A DNA stretch of 36,585 nucleotides from Mesorhizobium sp. (lineage in GTDB: Bacteria; Pseudomonadota; Alphaproteobacteria; Rhizobiales; Rhizobiaceae), in NCBI RefSeq assembly GCF_005063415.1, contig NZ_SUEG01000022.1, positions 17,997 through 54,581 of the forward strand. The letters are read 5' to 3'. The position numbers were made by a program, and so were the translations under genes. How positions within the stretch are numbered: position 1 is the first letter of the stretch; each line of letters begins with the position of its first letter. Below are positions 1 to 8,835 of this stretch, in pieces. Below the pieces are notes generated by a model, which worked only from the letters and a program-made list of their open reading frames with translations, ran no database searches and was not told the DNA's origin.

Positions 1-736
1 TCGGAAAGGTTGAGCCATCCTTACGCATTCCAGTGACGGTGCGGCCGAGCCCGATGATGCGGCGTTCACCGGTCGTCAGATAGCGGTGGAGATAAGCGTC
101 ATGCTCTTCGCGATAGGGCGACGGCATCAGCAGACTGACATTTTGTCCGAGCACCTCGCTCGACTGGTAGCCGAACAGCGTTTCGGCAGCGGTGCTGAAG
201 GATTGAATACGGCCCTGTTCGTCGATGACGACCATTGCATCGGGCACCGTTGCCAGGATCGAACGCAAATGATCTTCGCGCAAGCGGAGGGCGGCGTTCG
301 CAAAGGAGAGCTCGCTAACATCGGTGCCTTCGACGAAAATAGCCGTGACGCGACCGTCGTCGGCCTTGATGGGCTGATAGACGAAATCGAGGATGCGCTC
401 TTCGACCGGCTCGTCATGGCTGTTGCGAAGGGCGACCTTCACGCCCTGACCCCTGTAGGGTTCGCCCGTTTCGCACACCTGGTCCAGCAGTTCGTAGAAA
501 CCTTGACCTTCGAGCTCGGGCAGGGCCTCGCGTACCGACTTTCCTATCACTTGCCTTTGGCCGATCAGGCGCTGATAGGCGGCGTTGGTCAACTCATAGA
601 CATGACCCGGCTCACGCATCAATGTCATGAAACCGGGGGCTTGCTCGAACATCTGGGCCAGCCGGTCGTGTTCGGCCGTGGTCTGCCCCTTGCCGCGAAC
701 GTCGGTCGACAAGTCACGTGTTTGTCTGTCGTCCAA
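1..736 (-). CDS. fixL: FixL-like heme PAS oxygen sensor, N-terminal part (runs off the window)
   Basis: Only the first 245 residues are visible; the C-terminus, where a kinase would be, lies beyond base 1. Two PAS regions are seen, about residues 25-140 and 155-245. The second carries the FixL heme-pocket pattern: the proximal-type His (H212 in EEHDAY), the following Arg (R218) and R232 in IIGLGR, then RKDGSTFP. In FixL such a domain binds heme, and oxygen binding switches off the kinase that phosphorylates FixJ or a related regulator. No membrane segment precedes the PAS domains, so this version looks soluble. No ATG is available: the frame is closed by a stop near 776, and TTG at 736 has AAAGGA six bases upstream, which decides the start. 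The kinase domain is inferred, not seen. The gene is divergent from the stress-protein gene and next to fix genes, which fits oxygen signalling. Confidence 0.75.
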   Translation of the reverse strand, partial: MDDRQTRDLSTDVRGKGQTTAEHDRLAQMFEQAPGFMTLMREPGHVYELTNAAYQRLIGQRQVIGKSVREALPELEGQGFYELLDQVCETGEPYRGQGVKVALRNSHDEPVEERILDFVYQPIKADDGRVTAIFVEGTDVSELSFANAALRLREDHLRSILATVPDAMVVIDEQGRIQSFSTAAETLFGYQSSEVLGQNVSLLMPSPYREEHDAYLHRYLTTGERRIIGLGRTVTGMRKDGSTFP

Positions 737-852
737 ATCAAGTCCTTTGATCAGGGAACCCGCAACGCAGTCTAGTTATCATTCATCGCTCTTTCTGCAC
801 ACGCAAAACCATGATGCCAAATAGTCACGATCAAGCCGGTTGCTAATGCACT

Positions 853-866
853 TTGACGCGCATCAA
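853..866. promoter_or_regulatory. FNR/FixK-type box upstream of usp
   Basis: TTGAC-GCGC-ATCAA is a 14-bp dyad matching the FNR/FixK consensus TTGAY-N4-RTCAA in both half-sites. It lies 60 bases before the GTG of the universal stress protein gene. It could also influence the divergent FixL-like gene, whose start is 116 bases away. It is one of four such sites in the window. Confidence 0.8.
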
Positions 867-926
867 GGCGCCGCAGGCCAATGCACCCCATGCTGCGTTC
901 AACTGCTCCAGCGAAAGGCGCCTCCA

Positions 927-1739
927 GTGTCCTACAAATCAATTGCGGTGAACCTCGCCATCGATGCACCTCCTGCGGCCATGGTGAGCCTCGGGGTTGA
1001 ACTTGCTGAAAACTTCGGCGCTCACCTTATCGGCCTCGCGGCTGCGGATGTCCCGCCTCTGGTCGCGACTGGCGACGGTATGGTCTACGAAGGCGAGATC
1101 ATGCAGATCCAGCGAACGGAAATCGAAAAACGGCTCGCCGAACTGCGCGCCGACTTCGAGAGGCTGGTTCCTGCCTCGATCTCAAGCGAATGGGGTCAAA
1201 CCGTCTGCAGCCCCACGCGCTTCCTCAGCGTTTGGGCCCGTGCGGCCGACCTCATCGTGACCGGCGGCGACAAAGGAGAAAATGTCTATCGCACCGTCGA
1301 TATCGGTAGCCTTGTACTCGGCACAGGCCGGCCAGTACTCGCCGCTGCAAGCCATATCGAACATGTCATGGCAAATACCGTGCTGGTCGCCTGGAAGGAT
1401 ACCAGGGAGGCGCGACGGGCGCTGACCGACGCATTGCCCTTCTTGGCCAAGGCCAACGACGTCGTCATCGCCACAATCGACAGCGAGCGCGACGACGGCA
1501 TCCGTGACAGCCTCGCAGATGTCGCAGTCTTTCTTGAGCATCACGGCATCATGGCGCGGGCCGAGTTCATCCGCGGCGACGCTGACGGTGAGCATCTGTT
1601 GGCATTTGCGAGCTCAATCAACGCCGATCTGATCGTTTCCGGCGCATATGGCCACAGCCGCCTGCGCGAATGGGCATTCGGTGGAGTCACGCGCACGTTG
1701 ATCGAAGAAAGCAGCATCAACCGACTCATGTCGTATTGA
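927..1739 (+). CDS. tandem universal stress protein (UspA family)
   Basis: This 270-residue protein has two Usp-type alpha/beta domains, roughly residues 1-140 and 145-270. The second keeps the nucleotide-binding signature G-x2-G-x9-G followed by T (in SGAYGHSRLREWAFGGVT); the first is divergent at that place. Tandem Usp proteins are cytoplasmic, and in proteobacteria they are often induced by oxygen limitation. The frame is open upstream to 840, but GTG at 927 is preceded by AAAGG eight bases away, and the Usp fold begins right there (SYKSIAVNL), so I prefer this start. A FixK-type box lies 60 bases upstream, so micro-oxic induction is likely. The biochemical role is unknown. Confidence 0.85.
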   Translation: MSYKSIAVNLAIDAPPAAMVSLGVELAENFGAHLIGLAAADVPPLVATGDGMVYEGEIMQIQRTEIEKRLAELRADFERLVPASISSEWGQTVCSPTRFLSVWARAADLIVTGGDKGENVYRTVDIGSLVLGTGRPVLAAASHIEHVMANTVLVAWKDTREARRALTDALPFLAKANDVVIATIDSERDDGIRDSLADVAVFLEHHGIMARAEFIRGDADGEHLLAFASSINADLIVSGAYGHSRLREWAFGGVTRTLIEESSINRLMSY

Positions 1740-1873
1740 CCCCCGGCCGCATCGCAAGTCCGCCAGTTGCGGCATTCACGCGAGGGTCATCGTCCGCAGA
1801 CAGCCCGTTGACCGAGATCAATGCAGAGGTCGCCGAGATGACAATGATATGGCGGGAAACGGGAGTGACCGAC

Positions 1874-2143
1874 ATGACTTTTCTCGACTACCTGATCTCA
1901 GTTGACGCCAGGACAGCCTTGATGGGCCGCATGATGCGGAAGCTGGGCGTCGACAAACAATTGAAGATCGTTCCAGACAATATAGCCGTCACCAATCGGG
2001 CGGTGGACCGCTGCCGCGCCTGCGGACACCAGGACGAATGCTCGACCTGGCTCGACGAGCAGCAGCAAGCCGACGATCCGCCAGACTATTGCCGCAATCG
2101 CGACCTGATCGCGCGGCTGCAGCATGCGGCCGGTCAGCGATAG
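1874..2143 (+). CDS. DUF6455 family small protein
   Basis: This 89-residue protein has the pattern of DUF6455: an N-terminal MGRMMRKLGV-like helix, then CRACGHQDEC, a WLDE helix and PDYCRN near the C-terminus. The regularly spaced cysteines suggest metal binding or disulfide formation, but no function is established. ATG at 1874 has GGGAG eight bases upstream; the frame is also open from in-frame ATGs at 1838 and 1844, which would add a short unconserved tail. The gene starts 134 bases after usp on the same strand and may be co-transcribed with it. I know relatives of this family beside micro-oxic and denitrification genes, which agrees with the position here. Confidence 0.7.
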   Translation: MTFLDYLISVDARTALMGRMMRKLGVDKQLKIVPDNIAVTNRAVDRCRACGHQDECSTWLDEQQQADDPPDYCRNRDLIARLQHAAGQR

Positions 2144-2361
2144 GAGCGTCTCCGGCCAAATGGCAGTTTGCGTCACTAACGTCGCGCTGGCCGCCTCATG
2201 GCGGTCAACCAAGACGAGACCATAAGAGATTGTCACTCACGGCACCTCGGCCAGCGATGCGCCCAGGATCACGTCTTGGGTCGTTATCCGCGCCCTGATC
2301 TTCATCAGTTTCAACGAATAGTGCCGGCGGCATCGCCATCATGTCGGCACCGCGGAGCCAG

Positions 2362-2517
2362 TCAGCTTTCAGGTCTGTCATCTCGGTCGATGAGGATGCG
2401 CTCCGCGGCTCCATCGAGGTCCTCGTATTGCCCGCTCCTCAAAGCCCACAGAAACCCAGATAGCCCAAGAGCACCAAGGAACAGGGCCACAGGTATCAGA
2501 TAGACGAGCGTCGTCAC
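2362..2517 (-). CDS. fixS: cbb3 oxidase maturation protein FixS/CcoS
   Basis: A 51-residue protein with one N-terminal membrane helix (about residues 3-26), then RSGQYEDLDGAAERIL, the highly conserved CcoS signature. CcoS is a small inner-membrane protein needed to insert cofactors into the cbb3 oxidase. The GTG start overlaps the fixI stop codon by three bases (GTGA), so the two are translationally coupled, and it closes the fixGHIS operon. The 218 bases between its stop and the end of the DUF6455 gene hold nothing I recognise. Confidence 0.9.
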   Translation of the reverse strand: MTTLVYLIPVALFLGALGLSGFLWALRSGQYEDLDGAAERILIDRDDRPES

Positions 2518-4796
2518 GACGATCGCGCCAGTGCGCCGATGGCGGACCGGTTGCCGCGCCTGCCCACCGTCTCCGGTGCGTTCGTCGCAAAGGACGCCAG
2601 GCGTAATGCATTTCCGATGACAAGCAGCGACGAGGCGGACATGGCGATTGCGGCGATCAACGGTGTGACGTTCCCCGAAATGGCGATCGGCACGGCGACG
2701 GCATTGTAGATAATCGCGATGGCGATGTTTTGCCGGATCAGTCGTCCGGCCTTGCGCGAGACGTCGAGGGCAAGGGGTACGGCCGAAAGGCTTTCACGCA
2801 GGAACACGAAGTCCGCTGCCTTGCGGCCGACATCGGCGGCCGTGGCTGGAGCTATCGAGACGTGTGCCGCGCTTAGCGCAGGGGTGTCGTTGAGGCCGTC
2901 GCCAACCATCAGCACCTTGTGGCCGTCCTTCGCCAGCGTTTCGATATGTTCTACCTTGCCCGAAGGAAGCAGCGCCGGAACAAAGTGATGGATGCCCAGC
3001 GCCGCCGCGACCTCGCCGCAGGCAGCGGCGGTGTCGCCCGACAGCATTTGCGCGGAAACCCTCGCGTTGTTTAATTGCTCGATGGCCGCTCTGGCGTCTG
3101 CACGCAACGCGTCCTCGAAGACGAAGGAAGCCACAATGATCCCATCTTTCGTCAGAACCGTTCCGCCATATCTGCTTTCGCCCCCGGTTCGGGCCTTCCA
3201 CCCGGCCCATCCGCGCCTACCCAGACGCCAGGTGCTGCCCGCGGCAGTGGCTTCGATGCCGAATCCGGGGTGCTCGCTGACAGCCTCGAGCTCCGGCTGG
3301 CCCGCGAAACCTGCAAAATTGGCAATGGCCTTTGAAAGCGGGTGACGGGAATGCGCGGCGATATCGGCTGCGATTGCCAGCATGGTCGGATCGATCGACG
3401 ATGCATTGACGAGCCGGGGCTCACCGAGCGTAAGCGTGCCGGTCTTGTCGAACACCGCGACGTCGATCGCCGCCAAGCGCTCCATGGCGGAACCGTCCTT
3501 GACCATGACGCCAGCTTCGAACAGACGCCGCGCGGCGACAACCTGCACGATCGGCACGGCGAGTCCGAGCGCACAGGGACATGTGATAATGAGGACGGCG
3601 ATGGCGATCGTCATTGCCCGGTGCCAGTCGCCGATGGCCACCATCCAGCCGAGGAACGTCACGAAGGCGGTCAGATGGACCACCGGCGCATAGAGCGCCG
3701 AAACGCGATCGGCGATCCGGCGATAATGCGCGCGACCGCCCTCGGCCGCTTCCATTAATCGGACCATCTCTGCCAGGAAAGAGTCTTTTGCGGCGGCTGT
3801 CGCCTCGACCGTCAGTGGGCCCGTGAGATTGAGAATGCCTGCCTGTACGGCTTCTCCTGACGCCACGGTTCTGGGAACGCTCTCACCGGAAACCAGCGAA
3901 CAGTCGAGATCCGAGGAGCCTCGAATAATCTTGCCGTCGACGGGAATCCGCTCACCCGCCGCGATCAGCAACTGCATGCCTGGTTCTATCTCGCCAACCG
4001 GCCGGTAGTCGCGCGTGCCATCATCACGCATCACCATGGCGCCACGCGCCGCGAGCCGTGACAGGCCGTTCACCGCGGTTCGGGCACGCTCCCGCATCAC
4101 GTGATCAAGCGTGCGGCCGATCAGCAGGAAGAACAGCAGCGATACCGATGCGTCGAAGTAAGCGTGGTCGCCATGGTTGATGGTTTCGTAGAGGCTCATC
4201 GCGTAGGCGAGTGAGACCCCAACAGCAATCGGCACATCCATGTTCATGCGGCCGTGGCGCAACGCGTTCCATGCCGAGCGGAAGTAAATGCCGCCGGCGA
4301 AGGCGAGGGCAGGGATGGCAATCAGCGCCGAAATCCAATGGAACAGGTCGCGGGTCGCACCTTCAGCGCCGGACCAGACCGAGACCGAAAGCAGCATGAT
4401 GTTGCCTGCCGCAAAGCCGGCAACCGCGACGGCGCGGATCAGTTCCGAAAGCGTCTTGTCCTTTTCATCAATCTCGGGCTCGAAAAGATGCGCGGGGTAG
4501 CCCAGCCGCTCAAGCGCTGCGACGAATGGCGGTGCCTCATTCCCACGCCAGCGGATCGAAACCCGTTTCGTCGACAGGTTGACCCGTGCGTCTTCGAGGC
4601 GATCGAGCTTTTCGAGTGCTGTCTCGATCGTCTGTATGCAGGCGCCGCAGTGAACGGTCGGCACTGAGAGATCGGTCTGGTGAAGATCATCGCCAAGCGA
4701 GCGGCTCGCCAACTTGACTTCCTGGTTCGACGGCAAGACGGGTGTGACCCTCTCGAGAGCCAGCGCCATTTCAGCGCCCGGCGCGCAGCAGCTCAT
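2514..4796 (-). CDS. fixI: copper-translocating P1B-type ATPase FixI/CcoI
   Basis: A 760-residue copper-transporting P-type ATPase that delivers copper for the CuB centre of cbb3 oxidase. The sequence shows an N-terminal MSCCAPG, a heavy-metal-associated domain with CGAC near residue 50, the membrane CPC motif in ITCPCALG, phosphorylation motif DKTGTLT, the SRHPLSKA motif, SGES in the actuator domain and GDGLNDTPAL at the hinge. About eight membrane helices are expected. The frame is open further upstream, but the ATG at 4796 overlaps the fixH stop (ATGA) and gives the family's normal N-terminus. It is the third gene of fixGHIS, and all junctions in this operon are four-base or similar overlaps. 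Confidence 0.95.
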   Translation of the reverse strand: MSCCAPGAEMALALERVTPVLPSNQEVKLASRSLGDDLHQTDLSVPTVHCGACIQTIETALEKLDRLEDARVNLSTKRVSIRWRGNEAPPFVAALERLGYPAHLFEPEIDEKDKTLSELIRAVAVAGFAAGNIMLLSVSVWSGAEGATRDLFHWISALIAIPALAFAGGIYFRSAWNALRHGRMNMDVPIAVGVSLAYAMSLYETINHGDHAYFDASVSLLFFLLIGRTLDHVMRERARTAVNGLSRLAARGAMVMRDDGTRDYRPVGEIEPGMQLLIAAGERIPVDGKIIRGSSDLDCSLVSGESVPRTVASGEAVQAGILNLTGPLTVEATAAAKDSFLAEMVRLMEAAEGGRAHYRRIADRVSALYAPVVHLTAFVTFLGWMVAIGDWHRAMTIAIAVLIITCPCALGLAVPIVQVVAARRLFEAGVMVKDGSAMERLAAIDVAVFDKTGTLTLGEPRLVNASSIDPTMLAIAADIAAHSRHPLSKAIANFAGFAGQPELEAVSEHPGFGIEATAAGSTWRLGRRGWAGWKARTGGESRYGGTVLTKDGIIVASFVFEDALRADARAAIEQLNNARVSAQMLSGDTAAACGEVAAALGIHHFVPALLPSGKVEHIETLAKDGHKVLMVGDGLNDTPALSAAHVSIAPATAADVGRKAADFVFLRESLSAVPLALDVSRKAGRLIRQNIAIAIIYNAVAVPIAISGNVTPLIAAIAMSASSLLVIGNALRLASFATNAPETVGRRGNRSAIGALARSS

Positions 4797-5290
4797 TGCA
4801 GCGCTCCTTGGGAAATCATGATCCGACGGACATCGCGATAGGGTTCGGCGAGACCAGCATCGGCATCGACTTCTACGATCCAGACGCCATCTCTCGGCGT
4901 GTGCTGCGCCGCAAATTCCTGGCCTGTAGTTGAGGCCAGAGTGAGGGACTTGTCCTCCGCCTCGTAAGCGGGGTGGCGAAACAGAACCTTCACAGAATGC
5001 AGGGGAATGGGCTTGCCGGCGGCATCGCTGAGGCTGTAGCGGACCTCGCCCCATGCGATGGTGAGTTTGCTGGTCCAGCCGAGTGCGGCCTGCGCGCGCC
5101 CCTCCTCGACCTTCTTGTTGAACTGCTGGCTCGCCACATAGGTGTTTTCAACGACAAGACCGGTCCAGCTCGTGCTGGCCAGCGTCGCCATGGTCACATT
5201 CACGCCAACAACCACGCCGAAAAAGCCGAGAATGGTAAGCAGCATATGCCCTCCGGTAAATTCGCGGGGCCTTCGCATATTGACGCTCAT
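4793..5290 (-). CDS. fixH: cbb3 assembly protein FixH/CcoH
   Basis: A 165-residue membrane-anchored protein with one N-terminal transmembrane helix (about residues 15-38) and a periplasmic domain that includes YVASQQFN, the recognisable FixH signature. CcoH interacts with the cbb3 oxidase and is needed for its assembly and stability. ATG overlaps the fixG stop codon (ATGA) and its own stop overlaps the fixI start in the same way, so the whole operon appears translationally coupled. Confidence 0.93.
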   Translation of the reverse strand: MSVNMRRPREFTGGHMLLTILGFFGVVVGVNVTMATLASTSWTGLVVENTYVASQQFNKKVEEGRAQAALGWTSKLTIAWGEVRYSLSDAAGKPIPLHSVKVLFRHPAYEAEDKSLTLASTTGQEFAAQHTPRDGVWIVEVDADAGLAEPYRDVRRIMISQGALQ

Positions 5291-6858
5291 CTAAGGATCT
5301 CCGGTGCGTTGAACGTGGCCGTGTATTCATCGACTTCGAAACTTGCCTTGTCTTCGACCCGGAACTTGAATGTCTGCGCTTGCCCCTTGAGCTGTTCAGC
5401 CGGCTGGCGGACGAAAATCTTCAGCATCTTCAGCCGGTCTGGTTCGACGGCGATGGCAAATGAGCGATCTGCAGGCAGGTCGATCCCGACGACGTTCATT
5501 TCGGCGCGTTGTAAGCCCTGCATGGTGACGACAATCGTCCTTGGCTCGGGGATCATGTTGAGCAGCTTGACGGTGTAACCATTGCGGATCGAACCATCGG
5601 ACAGCGTCACGAACTGCGGATTGCGGTCGTGCAGAACGCTGACGTCGAGCCGGTCGCGCGTCAGCAGCGAATAGAGCAGGGCAAGGCCGATCGCCGACCA
5701 CGCGCCCATGTAGACGAAGGTGCGTGGCCTGAAGATTTTGCGGAGATGGAAATGGGCCAACCTATCGGAGAAAACGCCGCCGTCGGTCCGCACGAGCGAC
5801 GGGTTCACCGAGCAAGAGCCGCCTGCGGTGGCTACCGCCATGTTGGCGTTGTAATCGGACAGCGTCGCATAGGAGATCAGTCCCCGCTCCTTGCCGAGCT
5901 TGTCCATGACGCCGTCGCAGGCATCGATGCAGAGCGCGCACGTGATGCATTCGAGCTGCTGGCCGTCGCGAATGTCGATCCCCATCGGGCAGACGGCGAC
6001 ACAGGCATTGCAATCGACGCAGTCTCCAACCGGCTGCCCCGCGGCAAGCACCTTCTTGGCGTGGCGCGAACGCGGCTCGCCGCGCCAATCATTGTAGGTT
6101 ACGGTGAGCGAATTCTCGTCGAGCATGGCCGCCTGGATACGCGGCCATGGGCACATATAGGTGCAAACCTGCTCGCGCATCAGTCCGCCGAACGTGTAGG
6201 TGGTCGCCGTCAGCACCGCGATGGTGATGTAGGCGATGGGCGCTGCGGTCCCAGTGAAGACCTCTCGAATTAAAGTTGGCGCATCGGCGAAATAGAAGAT
6301 CCAGGCACCCCCCGTTGCCGCGCCTATGACCAGCCAGATAGCGTGTTTGGATACACGCAGCACAAGCTTGCGCGCGGCCCAGGGGCCGGCATCGAGTTTC
6401 ATGCGCGCGTTGCGGTCGCCCTCGATCGCGCGCTCGACAACCAGAAACAGGTCGACCCATACGGTCTGTGGGCACGTATAGCCGCACCAGGCCCGGCCGA
6501 CCGTGGAAGTGACCAGGAAAAGGCCGATGCCGGCCATGACCAGCAGTCCGGCAACATAGTAGAATTCCTGCGGCCAAATCTCGATGAAAAAGAAGTAAAA
6601 GCGGCGATTGGCGAGATCGATCAGCACAGCCTGGTCGGGGGCAAACGGCCCCCGATCCCAACGCAGCCAAGGTGTCAGGTAGTAAATGCCCAGCGTGATT
6701 GCCATCACCAGCCACTTGAAGCGACGAAAGCTGCCTGAAGCGCGCTTCGGGAAGATCTTCTTGCGTGCGGCATAGAGCGGCTGACGCGTTTTGGCCGAGT
6801 TGACCGCCTCGGCCTCAAGCCGCTCTACCTGAATGTTGTCCAGCACCAATATCTCCAC
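5287..6858 (-). CDS. fixG: cbb3 assembly iron-sulfur protein FixG/CcoG
   Basis: A 523-residue polytopic membrane protein with a central ferredoxin region. It carries CGYTCPQTVW and CTYMCPWPRIQ in the membrane part, then CVDCNACVAVCP and CITCALCIDACD, the ligands of two 4Fe-4S clusters. CcoG is a cupric reductase that supplies Cu(I) for oxidase assembly. The C-terminal ~120 residues form an Ig-like periplasmic domain. The first start is GTG at 6858; GTG at 6846 has GGAG six bases upstream and may be the true start, shortening the protein by four residues. The gene heads fixGHIS, and a FixK-type box lies 107 bases upstream. Confidence 0.95.
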   Translation of the reverse strand: MEILVLDNIQVERLEAEAVNSAKTRQPLYAARKKIFPKRASGSFRRFKWLVMAITLGIYYLTPWLRWDRGPFAPDQAVLIDLANRRFYFFFIEIWPQEFYYVAGLLVMAGIGLFLVTSTVGRAWCGYTCPQTVWVDLFLVVERAIEGDRNARMKLDAGPWAARKLVLRVSKHAIWLVIGAATGGAWIFYFADAPTLIREVFTGTAAPIAYITIAVLTATTYTFGGLMREQVCTYMCPWPRIQAAMLDENSLTVTYNDWRGEPRSRHAKKVLAAGQPVGDCVDCNACVAVCPMGIDIRDGQQLECITCALCIDACDGVMDKLGKERGLISYATLSDYNANMAVATAGGSCSVNPSLVRTDGGVFSDRLAHFHLRKIFRPRTFVYMGAWSAIGLALLYSLLTRDRLDVSVLHDRNPQFVTLSDGSIRNGYTVKLLNMIPEPRTIVVTMQGLQRAEMNVVGIDLPADRSFAIAVEPDRLKMLKIFVRQPAEQLKGQAQTFKFRVEDKASFEVDEYTATFNAPEILR

Positions 6859-6964
6859 TCGCGCACCCGATCATTTTGCCGTGCAACCGGACATCTCTGA
6901 TGTGGGGCGACGTCCGGAATGCAGAGTGCTGGCCAAGCTTTGCCGCATGATGGGCCGCGCCGCG

Positions 6965-6978
6965 TTGATGCAAGTCAA
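6965..6978. promoter_or_regulatory. FNR/FixK-type box upstream of fixGHIS
   Basis: TTGAT-GCAA-GTCAA on the plus strand (TTGAC-TTGC-ATCAA on the minus strand) is a full 14-bp FNR/FixK dyad. It is 107 bases before the fixG start, in the gap between fixP and fixG, which suggests that fixGHIS has its own oxygen-controlled promoter downstream of fixNOQP. Confidence 0.8.
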
Positions 6979-7003
6979 TCGCCGATGCGGCAAATACGAT
7001 CGA

Positions 7004-7023
7004 GGCCCGGCGCAAGCCGGGCC
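7004..7023 (-). terminator. stem-loop after fixP, possible terminator
   Basis: GGCCCGGC-GCAA-GCCGGGCC is a perfect 8-bp GC stem closed by a GNRA-type loop, located 42 bases past the fixP stop. The run after it on the minus strand is only mildly T-rich, so it may act as a weak terminator or an RNA stabiliser between fixNOQP and fixGHIS. Confidence 0.5.
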
Positions 7024-7065
7024 CCCGTCGCTTAGCCGGCGGAGGGCCGGGAATAGGACCCCCCT

Positions 7066-7929
7066 CTATTCCCCACCACCAAGCGAATGGATGTAGACGG
7101 CGAGCTCCTTGACTTTGGTGTCGCCAAGACGTCCGCCCCAGGCTGGCATCACGCCCTGTCTGGGCGCGCGAACCTGGGCAGCGATCGATGCTTCCCCGGA
7201 TCCGTAAAGCCAGATGGCATCGGTCAAGTCGGGCGCGCCAAACTCCTTGTTGCCCTTTGCATTTTCGCCATGACACGCCACGCAATTCTCCGCGAAGACC
7301 TTGGCACCCGGCTCGACCAGACTTTCGTCTTGAACAGGTCCCGACAGGCTGGCGACATAGGCGCTGACCTTCCTGATCTGGTCAGCTGTGATAATGTCGC
7401 GAAAGGCCGGCATTTCGGATTGGCGTGTGTCCGGGTCCGATGAAAAACGGATGCCGTGTGTGATCGTCTGCTGGATCTGCTCGGCACTTCCGCCCCACAG
7501 CCAATCGTCGTCGTTGAGATTGGGAAAGCCGCTGGACCCTTGGGCGCCGGAGCCGTGGCACTGCACGCAATTGACCTTGAACGCGGCGCCGCCGGCGGCA
7601 CCCGCGAATTCGCGCAGCGCATCGTCGGCGGCAATTTCCACGACAGTTTTCGACTGTACAGCCGCTACATACTTGCCCTTGGCGATTTCGGCTGCGGCGA
7701 GCTCGTTCTTCACATCATTTCGGCTCGAATAGCCGATTACGCCTTTGGTCGCGGAGCTCAGCATCGGCCATGCTGGATAGGCGATGGTATAGCCGATCGC
7801 CCAGAGGATGGTGATGTAAAAGGTCGTGATCCACCAGCGCGGAAGCGGATTGTTGAGCTCCCGGATGCCATCCCACTCATGGCCGGTGGTTGAAATGCCC
7901 GAGACTTCATCGATATGCTCGTTGCTCAT
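7066..7929 (-). CDS. fixP: cbb3 oxidase diheme cytochrome c subunit FixP/CcoP
   Basis: A 287-residue membrane-anchored diheme cytochrome c, the electron entry subunit of cbb3 oxidase. It shows the N-terminal HEWDGIRELNNPLPRWW signature, one transmembrane helix (about residues 34-55) and two heme-binding motifs, CVQCH and CVACH, each followed by a methionine ligand region (EMPAF and VMPAW). The frame begins with a TTG at 7935, but ATG at 7929 has AAGGA nine bases upstream and gives the usual MSNEHID-type start. It follows fixQ with a 2-base gap and ends the fixNOQP operon. Confidence 0.96.
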   Translation of the reverse strand: MSNEHIDEVSGISTTGHEWDGIRELNNPLPRWWITTFYITILWAIGYTIAYPAWPMLSSATKGVIGYSSRNDVKNELAAAEIAKGKYVAAVQSKTVVEIAADDALREFAGAAGGAAFKVNCVQCHGSGAQGSSGFPNLNDDDWLWGGSAEQIQQTITHGIRFSSDPDTRQSEMPAFRDIITADQIRKVSAYVASLSGPVQDESLVEPGAKVFAENCVACHGENAKGNKEFGAPDLTDAIWLYGSGEASIAAQVRAPRQGVMPAWGGRLGDTKVKELAVYIHSLGGGE

Positions 7930-7931
7930 TG

Positions 7932-8081
7932 TCAATCGTCCTTGAGAGGTATTCGGGCGGCTTCGTCAGCTTGCCTGCGGCCGCCGGGGCGAAGCGCGAA
8001 GGCAATGCATCCGACGAAGAACAGCGCCATGGCGAGCAGGCCCCAGCTGTCGGCAAATTCCCGCATCAGATTGTAATTCAT
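7932..8081 (-). CDS. fixQ: cbb3 oxidase small subunit FixQ/CcoQ
   Basis: A 49-residue single-helix membrane protein: MNYNLMREFADSWGL, then a hydrophobic stretch (about residues 14-30) and a short basic/acidic tail beginning RPGGRRQ. CcoQ stabilises the assembled cbb3 oxidase. The ATG is preceded by GAGGAAG seven bases upstream. It sits between fixO (11-base gap) and fixP (2-base gap), the standard place. Confidence 0.93.
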   Translation of the reverse strand: MNYNLMREFADSWGLLAMALFFVGCIAFALRPGGRRQADEAARIPLKDD

Positions 8082-8092
8082 CGATGTCTTCC

Positions 8093-8824
8093 TCAGCGGT
8101 AGCCGGCGGCCTCGTCATAGTTTTTGAAGTCGACCAGCGTGCCGAGCATCTGGAGGTAAGCGACAAGGGCATCCATTTCGGTGACCTGCTGCGGATTACC
8201 GTCGAAATCACCGAGCTTGGCCTTCGGATAGCGTGCTTCGAGGCCGGACGTGTCGACGTTGGCATCCGCTTGTGCCATGAGATCGGCATTGGCATTAGCA
8301 ATCATGTCATCGGAGTAGGGGACGGCGACACGCTTGTTGGCGATAAGATGTGTCGAGAAGTCCTTCACCTCGATCGGTGTATTTTTCAGGAATGCGTAGC
8401 TTGGCATGATCGATTCCGGCACCACAGAGCGCGGGTCGGTAAGATGCTGGACGTGCCATCCATTCGAATACCGGTCGCCCACCCGCGCGAGGTCCGGTCC
8501 GGTGCGTTTCGATCCCCACTGGAACGGGTGGTCGTACATCGACTCGGCCGCCAGGCTGTAATGCCCATAGCGCTCGACTTCGTCGCGGAAGGGCCTGATC
8601 ATCTGGCTATGGCAGAGGTAGCAGCCCTCGCGCACATAGATGTTGCGGCCGGCGAGCTCGAGCGGCGAATAGGGCCGCATGCCTTCGACTTTCTCGATCG
8701 TATTGTCGAGATAGAAGAGCGGCGCGATCTCGACTATGCCGCCGACCGTCACCACCAGAAGGGAGCCCACGAGAAGAAGCGTGGCGTTCTTCTCGATCAC
8801 GGCATGTTTGTCCATCAAGCCCAT
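8093..8824 (-). CDS. fixO: cbb3 oxidase monoheme cytochrome c subunit FixO/CcoO
   Basis: A 243-residue membrane-anchored cytochrome c subunit. One N-terminal helix (about residues 16-37) is followed by the heme c site CYLCH (C68, C71, H72) and the typical [18 protein letters not shown] region; a methionine in IMPSYAFL is the likely axial ligand. The frame is open far upstream inside fixN, but ATG at 8824 has AAGGAG seven bases upstream and gives the family length. It lies 11 bases after fixN. Confidence 0.96.
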   Translation of the reverse strand: MGLMDKHAVIEKNATLLLVGSLLVVTVGGIVEIAPLFYLDNTIEKVEGMRPYSPLELAGRNIYVREGCYLCHSQMIRPFRDEVERYGHYSLAAESMYDHPFQWGSKRTGPDLARVGDRYSNGWHVQHLTDPRSVVPESIMPSYAFLKNTPIEVKDFSTHLIANKRVAVPYSDDMIANANADLMAQADANVDTSGLEARYPKAKLGDFDGNPQQVTEMDALVAYLQMLGTLVDFKNYDEAAGYR

Positions 8825-8835
8825 TTTCTGGCTCC

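Noticed and set aside
86..775. A 229-codon open frame on the plus strand
   Set aside because: It is the antisense shadow of the FixL-like PAS protein, whose minus-strand translation gives a clear heme PAS motif.
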